From assembly GCA_021787655.1 (NCBI GenBank), contig JAJYLM010000052.1, forward strand, positions 1 to 12,927: DNA of 12,927 nucleotides. Direction: 5' to 3'. Shown here one piece after another: positions 1-6,407 of this stretch. The position numbers were made by a program, and so were the translations under genes. Source of the DNA: a bacterium. Lineage in GTDB: Bacteria; JAMCPX01. Position 1 is the stretch's first letter, and each line of letters opens with the position of its first letter. The notes under the pieces were generated by a model. The model did no database searches. It was not told the DNA's origin and saw only the letters and a list, made by a program, of their open reading frames with translations.

Positions 1-1148
1 ACCGCGCCATCAGGGAACAGTTGAACAAGATCGCCCATTCCACATTCCTCGGTCTCAGTCATCCCGGTGCAATCACCCTGTCGCAGATGCTGATGGAGAT
101 CGTGCCAAAAAGGTTGACGAGGGTTTTCTATTCCGACAGCGGTGCAACGGCAGTCGAGATTGCAATCAAGATCGCCCTCCAGTACTGGTTCAACACCGGG
201 AGGCCCCGGAAAAACATCTTCGTTTCCCTGAACAACGCGTACCACGGCGACACCATCGGGTCTGTCAGTGTCGGCGGCATAGGCCTGTTCCATTCGACGT
301 ACAAACCCCTGTTGTTTAAAACCATCAAGGCACCGTCTCCATACTGTTACCGGTGTGAACTCGGACTCGCCTACCCTTCCTGCAGTCTTGCCTGTGTAAA
401 AAAGATCGACGATATCCTCGCCAGTCACGAAGGCCGTGTCGCGGCAGTGGTGCTGGAGCCCATGATCCAGGCTGCCGGAGGGTTTATCACGTCACCGCCG
501 GGATACCTGAAAGAGGCCGCCCGGATCGCACACAACCATGACGTGCTGCTGATCCTCGATGAAGTCGCGACCGGGTTCGGCAGGACCGGAACGATGTTTG
601 CCTGCGAACGTGAACATGTTCAGCCGGACATCATGGCCGTTGCAAAGGGGATCAGCGGCGGATATCTCCCCCTTGCTGCGACGTTCACGACCCGGAAGAT
701 CTACGATGCATTCCTCGGAGAGTACGCAGAGAAAAAAACATTCTATCACGGACACACGTACACGGCAAACCCGCTGGCAGTCGCTGCCGGTATAGCGAGC
801 CTCGGTCTCTTCAAAAAAGAAAAGATCCTGGATAGACTGCAGCCCAGGATCCGGCTGCTGACCAGAGGGCTTCGGAGGATAGCGAACCTCAAGCACGTGG
901 GACAGATACGCCAGCTCGGCCTGATGACCGGCATAGAACTCGTGAAGGACAGGGAGACAAAAGAGCCCTTTCCCTTCGAGCGCAGAACAGGGGCCCGGGT
1001 ATGTGCAGAGGTCCGAAAGCACGGAGTCATCCTCAGGCCCCTCGACGACGTCATCGTCCTCATGCCGCCGCTCTCCATTACGAAGCAGGAGATCACGCTG
1101 CTGCTCACCGTAGTCGAACAGGCTATCCGTACCGTCACGGAAGCTTAG
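1..1148 (+). CDS. bioA: Adenosylmethionine-8-amino-7-oxononanoate aminotransferase (5' truncated by window edge)
   Basis: This is a class III, PLP-dependent aminotransferase. BioA moves the amino group of S-adenosylmethionine onto KAPA to make DAPA in cytoplasmic biotin synthesis. The frame is open from base 3 (residues RAIREQ precede a TTG at 21), so the N-terminus lies outside the window; by family length I estimate 60-75 residues are missing. Numbering from the TTG codon: YSDSGATAVE (37-46) is the substrate/PLP loop, YHGDT (74-78) the PLP-stacking region, LILDEVATGFGR (177-188) holds the PLP-nitrogen Asp180, and AVAKGISGG (206-214) holds the Schiff-base Lys209. The stretch APSPYCYRC followed by further Cys121 and Cys125 is characteristic of the longer BioA branch. 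The gene ends at TAG 1146-1148 and converges on the cytochrome gene 31 bp away. Other class III aminotransferases are possible, but the motif set fits BioA best. Confidence 0.92.
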   Translation, partial: RAIREQLNKIAHSTFLGLSHPGAITLSQMLMEIVPKRLTRVFYSDSGATAVEIAIKIALQYWFNTGRPRKNIFVSLNNAYHGDTIGSVSVGGIGLFHSTYKPLLFKTIKAPSPYCYRCELGLAYPSCSLACVKKIDDILASHEGRVAAVVLEPMIQAAGGFITSPPGYLKEAARIAHNHDVLLILDEVATGFGRTGTMFACEREHVQPDIMAVAKGISGGYLPLAATFTTRKIYDAFLGEYAEKKTFYHGHTYTANPLAVAAGIASLGLFKKEKILDRLQPRIRLLTRGLRRIANLKHVGQIRQLGLMTGIELVKDRETKEPFPFERRTGARVCAEVRKHGVILRPLDDVIVLMPPLSITKQEITLLLTVVEQAIRTVTEA

Positions 1149-1154
1149 GAACCA

Positions 1155-1175
1155 GGCACAGCGTCAGGCAGTGCC
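1155..1175. terminator. Possible weak hairpin between convergent bioA and cytochrome gene
   Basis: GGCAC (1155-1159) pairs with GTGCC (1171-1175), and inside it GC (1161-1162) pairs with GC (1168-1169) across one A-A mismatch, leaving a 5-base loop. It fills the 31-bp convergent gap. No T-run follows on either strand, so termination activity is uncertain. Confidence 0.25.
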
Positions 1176-1179
1176 ACAG

Positions 1180-1617
1180 TTACTCCGGCTTTCCACCCAT
1201 GTCGATGGGTTTTCCCTGCGAGAGAGACGTAATATAGCTCACCAGTGCATTCATGCGAAGGCTGCCGTATTCAGGCGGCTTGCCGTGGAGCGCGCCGATA
1301 ATGCAGTTCCTGATCTGGTCTTCCAGGGTTATCACCCTGTGTACCCGGGGATTGAAACGGGGATAGACAGCTGCGGCATTTGCAAGGCTGGGGATCGTCA
1401 TGCCGTGCGGCATCTTTCCGGGAGCCGTGCCGCCGCCGGAATGGCAGGTCTCACAGGTGCTGCCGTTACCGCCGAATGTACCGTGCAAAAAGAGCGCTTT
1501 ACCCGTCTGGACAGACTTGTCGAGGTGCTGCTCCATACCTGCAGCGAACACAACCGAGACAAACAAAACGACAAAAACCGCACCGGCTGCAGCCGGCAAG
1601 AGTCTGTTATGTTTCAT
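1180..1617 (-). CDS. Secreted monoheme c-type cytochrome (TsdA/SoxA-like heme domain)
   Basis: This is a 145-residue exported cytochrome c, probably periplasmic or membrane-tethered. Residues 1-26 form a signal peptide or anchor (KHNR charges, then a hydrophobic VFVVLFVSVVFAA stretch). One heme site is present, CETCH at 55-59, with proximal ligand His59. After it come GKMPHGMTIPSL (67-78) and LEDQIRNC (98-105). This pattern resembles the heme-1 domain of thiosulfate dehydrogenase TsdA, where a Cys about 43 residues after the heme His is the distal ligand; here Cys105 is 46 residues after His59. Met69, Met73 and Met122 are the alternative ligands. The start is set at ATG 1617 because a G-rich ribosome site (AAGGGGG) and the signal peptide follow from it; the open frame reaches 1701 but the extra residues are not signal-like. 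It is a single gene with its own promoter, converging on bioA. Its redox partner is unknown. Confidence 0.82.
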   Translation of the reverse strand: MKHNRLLPAAAGAVFVVLFVSVVFAAGMEQHLDKSVQTGKALFLHGTFGGNGSTCETCHSGGGTAPGKMPHGMTIPSLANAAAVYPRFNPRVHRVITLEDQIRNCIIGALHGKPPEYGSLRMNALVSYITSLSQGKPIDMGGKPE

Positions 1618-1640
1618 AGCATCCCCCTTTTGTGTACATG

Positions 1641-1669
1641 AGTATACGTCTTTTTGCTGCCCGATGCAA
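1641..1669 (-). promoter_or_regulatory. Predicted sigma-70 promoter of the cytochrome gene
   Basis: On the minus strand a -35 TTGCAT (1669-1664), a 17-bp spacer and a -10 TATACT (1646-1641, 5/6 match) lie just upstream of the cytochrome ATG at 1617. Transcription would start near 1634, giving a leader of about 17 nt that holds the ribosome site. The poor -35 suggests help from an activator; see the tandem repeat just upstream. Confidence 0.55.
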
Positions 1670-1674
1670 CTCAG

Positions 1675-1696
1675 GATGAGCGGGAATGATGAGCGG
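1675..1696 (-). repeat. Tandem 9-mer CCGCTCATC next to the cytochrome promoter
   Basis: The plus strand reads GATGAGCGG at 1675-1683 and again at 1688-1696, a period of 13 bp. On the minus strand the pair of CCGCTCATC copies ends 5 bp before the weak -35 box of the cytochrome promoter. That placement would suit an activator. A third partial copy (GATGAGC, 1722-1728) lies in the loop of the neighbouring hairpin. Confidence 0.4.
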
Positions 1697-1707
1697 AACA
1701 TAAGATA

Positions 1708-1760
1708 AGGGGACAGCCCCTGATGAGCATTTCGCCATCCGGGCCGTCCCCTCGGAGGGG
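1708..1760 (-). terminator. Long imperfect hairpin after the Fe-S oxidoreductase gene: terminator or REP-like element
   Basis: On the plus strand AGGGGAC (1708-1714) pairs with GTCCCCT (1746-1752), then GCCC (1716-1719) with GGGC (1741-1744) across an A-C mismatch, then GATG (1722-1725) with CATC (1736-1739). Read on the minus strand it starts just after the TAG stop at 1766-1764 and is followed by TTATCTTAT, a moderately T-rich tail, so it may end the ETF operon transcript. A second hairpin, CCCCT-CGG-AGGGG (1748-1760), competes for the same CCCC bases. The GGGGAC/GTCCCC arms also look like REP-type dispersed repeats, which one window cannot test. Confidence 0.55.
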
Positions 1761-1763
1761 TAA

Positions 1764-3833
1764 CTATTCTAAAGAACGCTGAACAATCTCTGCTATGTCG
1801 AGTACCTTCACGTTGTCTTCAACGCCCTTGTCTTTGACGCCGTCGTCTATCATGGTCATACAGAAGGGACACGCGGTCGCTATAACATCCGGGTTCACGG
1901 ACAACGCCTCTGCTGTCCTCACCCGGTTGATACGGTCGCCTTCCTTCTCTTCAAGCCACATCCGTGCTCCCCCTGCACCGCAGCAGAAGCTGTTCGCGTG
2001 GCTGCGCTTCATTTCAACCATCCTGACCTGCGGCACAGCGCTCACAGCCTCGCGGGGAGCAGCATAGATGTTGTTGTGCCTGCCGAGGTAGCAGGAGTCG
2101 TGGTAGGTAACGGTCTTTTCCATCGCCTTGACCGGTTTCAGCCTGCCCTCTTTGATGAGCTGCTGGATAAACTGCGAATGGTGGATGACTTCATATGTGC
2201 CGCCGAATTCCGGGTAATCGTGCTTCAGCGTGTAATACCCGTGCGGGCATGCGGTCACGATCTTCTTGACCTTGTACCTGTTGAGGGTCTCGATGTTCTG
2301 CTTCGCGAGCGCCTGAAACGCGTACTCGTTGCCTGCTCTCCTGACCCAGTCGCCGCAGCACGTCTCTTCAGTACCAAGGACCGCAAAGTTGACGTTCGCT
2401 TTCTGTAAAAGTTTGACAAACGCAATCGCGATCTTTTTGTTTCTGTCGTCATAGGCACCCGCGCATCCGACCCAGTACAGGATTTCTGCATCCGGGTTCT
2501 CTGCCATGGTTTTCACGCCTAGGCCTTCGGCCCATTCCATGCGTGCGTCGGACCCCAGGCCCCACGGGTTGCCGTTCGTATCGTTGTTCCTGAAGGTCGC
2601 CGACAGCTCCTGCGGCATCTTGCTCTCGGTCATGACGAGGTAGCGCCGCATATCGACGATGTCCCTGATGTGTTCGTTTTCTACAGGACAGATCTCCTGG
2701 CAGGCGCCGCAGGTCGTGCACGCCCATAGCTCCTGTGGCGATATGGATACGGCTGTTTCGTGTATGGTGGGGCTCTCTTTTCTCCGCGCAATCCGTTTCT
2801 CTCCTTCTGCCTCGTCGGCAAGCAGTGCTGACCGCTGGTCGTCCGGGAGCTTCTCCCCTTGTTTCAGCTTCAGGATCTTCGGGCCGTTTGCCTTCATGTT
2901 CTCCTTGATGTTCAGGATAATCTCCCGTGGAGAAAGCGGCTTGCCCGTGTTCCAGGCAGGACAATCCGCAGTACACCTGCCGCACTCGGTACACGCAGCC
3001 CCGTCGAGCAATTGCTTCCAGGTCAATTCTTCAAATTTCGAAACGCCGAAGGTCTCCACACCCTCTGCCTCGAAGTTTATGGGCTGGAGTTGCATGGTCT
3101 TTTCTGAAAGGTTCACGAAGAAGTTGTTCGGTATCGCACCGAGCAGGTGCAGGTGCTTGGAGTTTGGAATAAAATCGAGGAAAAACATCAGCATGAGCAC
3201 GTGCGCCCACCAGATTACCTGGTACGTGACACCGGACAGAGGGTGTGTGACATGGAAGAGTTTGATGTACGTCCCGGCAAACAACATCCAGTTCACCGCA
3301 TGTGATACGGGTTCATCCGGGTTCACACCGTTGCTCACGTTCATGACGAACAGGGTAAGCATCAGACCTGTGATCAGACCGAGGATAAGATACGAGCCGA
3401 AGTGGTAGTTGAGTTTTGCCGGATGTTCGATAAACCTCCTCGCAAGCGACATGACGATCGCGAGGAGTACCATGGTCGCCATAAAATCCTGGGAAAATAT
3501 GAAGATATTATACAGGGGATAGCCGAGGAATTGAAATGTAAAGCCAGGCACCAGTCCGCCGGCAAGGATCTCTATCTCACCTGCAAGCAGTATCATAAAC
3601 CCCCAGAAGATCAGAAAGTGCATGATACCGGCGTATAGGATATCGCCCTTGGGCCGTTTGAAGTTGGCGAGCTGGAAGATTGCGTTCCGTATCATCCTCC
3701 AGGCGCGTGTGCCGATTCGGTCAAACCTGTTCTCGGGTTTGCCCAGCAGCACATACCGTGCGAGGGTAACCACCTTGTAGAAAAAATAGCCGAAAGCCGC
3801 TATCAAGACTATGGCTGTTGCTATCGATTTCAT
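1764..3833 (-). CDS. Membrane Fe-S oxidoreductase, ETF:(mena)quinone oxidoreductase (EMO) type
   Basis: This 689-residue inner-membrane protein is a fusion of a NarI/HdrE-like b-heme membrane domain and an HdrD/GlpC-like domain. Several hydrophobic helices lie at about 1-30, 66-95, 105-132, 146-167, 180-195 and 204-223; His72, His194, His197 and His211 are candidate heme b ligands. Two ferredoxin-type [4Fe-4S] motifs follow: CTECGRCTADC (281-291) and CTTCGACQEIC (372-382). Two CCG domains come next: Cys457, Cys492-Cys493, Cys529; and Cys581, Cys617-Cys618, Cys655. This arrangement next to etfAB is that of EMO enzymes, which carry electrons from reduced ETF to menaquinone (or the reverse with energy input). 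The start ATG 3833 has a strong AAGGAGG site 5 nt upstream. It is the last gene of the TetR-etfB-etfA operon, 57 nt after etfA. A heterodisulfide reductase role is less likely because no HdrABC or hydrogenase subunits are nearby. Confidence 0.85.
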   Translation of the reverse strand: MKSIATAIVLIAAFGYFFYKVVTLARYVLLGKPENRFDRIGTRAWRMIRNAIFQLANFKRPKGDILYAGIMHFLIFWGFMILLAGEIEILAGGLVPGFTFQFLGYPLYNIFIFSQDFMATMVLLAIVMSLARRFIEHPAKLNYHFGSYLILGLITGLMLTLFVMNVSNGVNPDEPVSHAVNWMLFAGTYIKLFHVTHPLSGVTYQVIWWAHVLMLMFFLDFIPNSKHLHLLGAIPNNFFVNLSEKTMQLQPINFEAEGVETFGVSKFEELTWKQLLDGAACTECGRCTADCPAWNTGKPLSPREIILNIKENMKANGPKILKLKQGEKLPDDQRSALLADEAEGEKRIARRKESPTIHETAVSISPQELWACTTCGACQEICPVENEHIRDIVDMRRYLVMTESKMPQELSATFRNNDTNGNPWGLGSDARMEWAEGLGVKTMAENPDAEILYWVGCAGAYDDRNKKIAIAFVKLLQKANVNFAVLGTEETCCGDWVRRAGNEYAFQALAKQNIETLNRYKVKKIVTACPHGYYTLKHDYPEFGGTYEVIHHSQFIQQLIKEGRLKPVKAMEKTVTYHDSCYLGRHNNIYAAPREAVSAVPQVRMVEMKRSHANSFCCGAGGARMWLEEKEGDRINRVRTAEALSVNPDVIATACPFCMTMIDDGVKDKGVEDNVKVLDIAEIVQRSLE

Positions 3834-3851
3834 GCTCCCTCCTTGATCAGG

Positions 3852-3873
3852 GGGGCAATCCGAAAATTGCCCC
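3852..3873 (-). promoter_or_regulatory. Perfect 8-bp intercistronic hairpin between etfA and the oxidoreductase gene
   Basis: GGGGCAAT (3852-3859) and ATTGCCCC (3866-3873) form a perfect 8-bp stem with a 6-base loop. On the transcript it sits between the etfA stop (3891) and the ribosome site of the next gene. No T-run follows, so it is more likely an RNA stability, processing or translation-control element than a full terminator. Confidence 0.5.
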
Positions 3874-3890
3874 GTTCCTGCCTGATAATT

Positions 3891-4868
3891 TTATTTAACC
3901 TTTTTGATCTCGTCCACGAGTTCCGGTACCGCCTTTGCAAAATCGGCGACCAGCCCGTAATCCGCTATCTGGAAGATTGGGGCATCCGGGTCCTTGTTGA
4001 TGGCGACGATGGTTTTGGAATCTTTCATTCCCGCAAGATGCTGGATCGCACCGGATATGCCGACCGCTATATAGAGGTTCGGTGCGACGATCTTGCCGGT
4101 CTGACCTACCTGAAGGTCATTGGGTACCCAGCCGGCATCAACAGCAGCCCGTGAGGCGCCGATTGCAGCGCCGAAGAGGTCCGCAAGCTGTTCGATGGTC
4201 TTGAAGCCTTCGGGACCTTTCAGTCCCCGGCCGCCGGACACGACCACGCTGGCGTCCGCCAGCTGCGGCCTGCTTGATTTATGTTCGATGATCTCGAGCG
4301 ATTTCGCCCGCAGCGTGCTCTGGTCTATCTTCACGCTGACCGGTGTCACGGGTGATGCCGCTGCAACAGGTTCTGCATGCGCGAATGCCGTTCCCCGTAC
4401 CGTGGCGACTACGACCTCCGAACTTGCCTCGACGTCTGCTATCATGCTGCCTGCCCACATTGCGCGCGTGAATCCGGAAACCTTACCGCCGTCTGTCCTG
4501 ATGGACAGGATATCCGACACCATACCTGCCTTGAGTTTGACCGCAAGCCGGGGCAGAAGGTCCTTCGAGAACGCGGATGTCGTTGCAAGCACGAGGCCTG
4601 CAGACTGGGTCTTGATGGCCTCGAACGCCGCACTGGCGTACGCCTCGGCCGTATAACCGGCAAGTGATGCGTCATCGACCGCGATAACGCCGTCAGCGCC
4701 AAAACGTGCTGCCGCTTCCTTTGCCTTGTCTATGCCCGAGCCAATCACCAGCAGAAAAGATTTCCCCGATGTCGCCTTTGCAGCATCGATGCCCGCCTTG
4801 ACTGCGGAAAGGCTCTGCTTTACCAGTTCACCGTTCTTAAGTTCACACAGTATTACAACGTTACTCAT
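3891..4868 (-). CDS. etfA: Electron transfer flavoprotein, alpha subunit
   Basis: This 325-residue protein is full length for the family. EtfA binds FAD in its C-terminal domain and with EtfB carries electrons from acyl-CoA and related dehydrogenases to a quinone oxidoreductase. Visible FAD-domain motifs are SGGRGL (211-216), GASRAAVDAGW (237-247), VGQTGK (254-259) and the PROSITE-type signature LYIAVGISGAIQH (265-277) continuing to Asn291, with NKDPDAPIFQIADYG (291-305). The N-terminal region SKDLLPRLAVKLKAGMVSDI (101-120) looks like the ordinary, non-bifurcating ETF group. The start ATG 4868 is preceded by GAGGAGG. It lies 11 nt after etfB and 57 nt before the membrane oxidoreductase gene, so the three should be co-transcribed. 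Confidence 0.96.
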   Translation of the reverse strand: MSNVVILCELKNGELVKQSLSAVKAGIDAAKATSGKSFLLVIGSGIDKAKEAAARFGADGVIAVDDASLAGYTAEAYASAAFEAIKTQSAGLVLATTSAFSKDLLPRLAVKLKAGMVSDILSIRTDGGKVSGFTRAMWAGSMIADVEASSEVVVATVRGTAFAHAEPVAAASPVTPVSVKIDQSTLRAKSLEIIEHKSSRPQLADASVVVSGGRGLKGPEGFKTIEQLADLFGAAIGASRAAVDAGWVPNDLQVGQTGKIVAPNLYIAVGISGAIQHLAGMKDSKTIVAINKDPDAPIFQIADYGLVADFAKAVPELVDEIKKVK

Positions 4869-4879
4869 GCCAGCCTCCT

Positions 4880-5632
4880 CTATATGACCTTTGCTTCGTT
4901 CTTGAGTTTGGTTACAAGATCCTGCACCGACTCTACCTTAACTCCGCCCTTTCTCTTCGGCGGTTCTGTGAGTTTCTTCACGGTAACGCGCGGTTTTACC
5001 GCAACACCAAGGGCGTCAACCGTAACCTCTTTGATGGGCTTTTGTTTTGCCTTCATGATGTTCGGCAGCGATGCATACCGCGGGGTGTTGAGCCTCAGGT
5101 CCGCTGTAATGATGCAGGGCAGCTCTACCTCTTTGACCTCGAGTCCGCCGTCGATCTCGCGGGTCACTCTGGCCTTCTTTTTATCGTCTGTAATCTCCAC
5201 TTTTGAGGCAAATGCCGCCTGGGGGTATCCGAGAAGTTCTGCAAGCATAAATCCTGCCGCGCCCATATCGTCGTCGACCGCCTGTTTGCCGAGGACAATG
5301 ACATCCGGTTTTTCCTGCTCGACGATTTTCTGGAGAATATTCGCAATGTCGTAGGAATCGTAGGCACCGGTGTAGTTCACGAAAATGCCACGGTCACCGC
5401 CCATCGCAAGGGCTGCACGTATCTGCTCGGTAACGACCTTGTCTCCGATGGAAACGACGACCACTTCACCGGTCTGCTTCTCTTTTATCCTCAGTGCCTC
5501 TTCAACGGCGATCTCGTCGAATGGATTGACAACGAACTTCACACCTTCCGTCTGTATCCACGACCCGTCGGGCTTGATCTTGAGCTTTGCCTCAGGATCG
5601 CTTACCCTTTTTACAGTTACAAGAATCTTCAC
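4880..5632 (-). CDS. etfB: Electron transfer flavoprotein, beta subunit
   Basis: This 250-residue EtfB partner of the downstream EtfA binds AMP in ordinary ETFs and carries the loop that docks with dehydrogenases. It shows NPFDE (36-40), LGKQAVDDD (114-122), the beta-subunit signature from VTREIDGGLEV (156-166) to PCIIT (172-176), and the recognition loop YASLPNIMKAKQKPI (186-200), whose Leu189 matches the docking leucine of human ETF. The start is GTG at 5632, supported by AGAGGAGGT about 5 nt upstream and by the canonical MKILVTVKRV N-terminus. It begins 20 nt after the TetR gene stop, so it is the second gene of the operon. Confidence 0.96.
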   Translation of the reverse strand: MKILVTVKRVSDPEAKLKIKPDGSWIQTEGVKFVVNPFDEIAVEEALRIKEKQTGEVVVVSIGDKVVTEQIRAALAMGGDRGIFVNYTGAYDSYDIANILQKIVEQEKPDVIVLGKQAVDDDMGAAGFMLAELLGYPQAAFASKVEITDDKKKARVTREIDGGLEVKEVELPCIITADLRLNTPRYASLPNIMKAKQKPIKEVTVDALGVAVKPRVTVKKLTEPPKRKGGVKVESVQDLVTKLKNEAKVI

Positions 5633-5652
5633 GGTTACCTCCTCTGGTATGG

Positions 5653-6258
5653 TTATTTTTTTATAGCTATGCCGTTCATCAAAACTTCGGTCGCATCACT
5701 GCTCAGCTTCTCGATCGAATATTTCGAGTCGCCGGCAAGGACCCAGATCAGCGTCAGTTCGTCGAGTGCACCGAACACCATTCTCTTGAGAATGCCGGGC
5801 ATCAGATGCTTTGCCACCAGTCCTTTTGCCTGCGCATTCCGTATGATACCGGAAATGATATTGAGGTATTCCTTAAATTTAATGTTTTTGTACTCCTTGA
5901 TGAACTTATTGCTCTGTCTTAACTCAACAGAGATGACCTCTGCAAGGAATTTGTCCTTCTTGATCAGCTCGAAATGGAATTTAATAAACGTCCGGAGCTG
6001 CTCGATAGGGTCGTCTATCTCCGCAAGCCGCTCCTGCACCATATGGATGATCTGGTTCATGCTTTCTTCGAACAAGGACACCAGCAGGATGTCCTTGTTC
6101 CTGAAGTAAAGATAGATCGTACCGTCGGCCACGTTGGCTTCCTTTGCAATATCCGAAATCCGGGTATTGTAAAACCCCTTCCGGGCAAAGGTCTTGATGG
6201 CAGCCCGCAATATTTGCTCGTGCTTGTCATTTTTCTCGTGGTTTACGTTGTTTTTCAT
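5653..6258 (-). CDS. TetR/AcrR-family regulator, FadR-like, of the ETF operon
   Basis: This 201-residue repressor has an N-terminal TetR DNA-binding domain: HEQILRAAIKTFARKGFYNT (13-32), then the helix-turn-helix ISDIAKEANVADGTIYLYFRNKD in two parts (34-45 and 46-56). The C-terminal part (about 65-201) is the variable ligand-binding and dimer domain. As first gene before etfB, etfA and the ETF oxidoreductase, and with a Bacillus FadR-type operator over its promoter, it probably senses long-chain acyl-CoA and represses itself and the operon; the ligand is inferred. The start is ATG 6258. An upstream in-frame ATG at 6288 lies inside the operator and ahead of the predicted transcription start, so it is unlikely. 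No clear ribosome site is seen. The last codons form an A7 run on the coding strand (minus strand of 5656-5662). Confidence 0.88.
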   Translation of the reverse strand: MKNNVNHEKNDKHEQILRAAIKTFARKGFYNTRISDIAKEANVADGTIYLYFRNKDILLVSLFEESMNQIIHMVQERLAEIDDPIEQLRTFIKFHFELIKKDKFLAEVISVELRQSNKFIKEYKNIKFKEYLNIISGIIRNAQAKGLVAKHLMPGILKRMVFGALDELTLIWVLAGDSKYSIEKLSSDATEVLMNGIAIKK

Positions 6259-6273
6259 AGGATCGCGCAATAT

Positions 6274-6291
6274 TGAATGAATCGTCATTCA
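6274..6291. promoter_or_regulatory. FadR-type operator: perfect 7-bp inverted repeat
   Basis: TGAATGA and TCATTCA form a perfect inverted repeat around a 4-base centre, ATCG (18 bp in all). From memory this matches the operator of the Bacillus TetR-type FadR repressor, whose consensus arms are TGAATGA and TCATTCA with the same total length. It overlaps the -10 and predicted start of the regulator's own operon, the expected place for autorepression. Confidence 0.75.
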
Positions 6292-6309
6292 TTTTGATAG
6301 GTTTGTCAA
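6281..6309 (-). promoter_or_regulatory. Predicted promoter of the TetR-etfBA-oxidoreductase operon
   Basis: The minus strand carries a perfect -35 TTGACA (6309-6304), a 17-bp spacer and GACGAT (6286-6281) as -10. Transcription would begin near 6274, leaving about 15 nt before the ATG at 6258. The -10 is poor by consensus but resembles TACGAT, used at the same spacing after a perfect TTGACA by the tRNA gene in this window. The operator at 6274-6291 covers this -10 and start site. Confidence 0.55.
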
Positions 6310-6316
6310 GGTGAAT

Positions 6317-6347
6317 TTGACACAGTGTTTTCCCGTGCCCGTATGGT
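6317..6347 (+). promoter_or_regulatory. Candidate divergent promoter for the small membrane protein gene
   Basis: A perfect TTGACA at 6317-6322 faces right, with TATGGT (6342-6347) at a long 19-bp spacing as the best -10. It stands back to back with the left-facing TTGACA at 6304-6309, 7 bp apart. The spacing and -10 are poor, so this is tentative. Confidence 0.3.
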
Positions 6348-6407
6348 CTGGAAGAACCATGGACACAACCACTGTTTTTTTTACGAAACTATGGTATATG
6401 CGATGGT

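Noticed and set aside
1618..1701. N-terminal extension of the cytochrome by 28 residues.
   Set aside because: It would bury the signal peptide and span the predicted promoter.
3891..5632. Electron-bifurcating ETF (FixAB/CarDE type).
   Set aside because: The EtfA segment at 101-120 looks like the ordinary ETF group as I recall it, and no FixC/FixX or NADH-linked partner is present.
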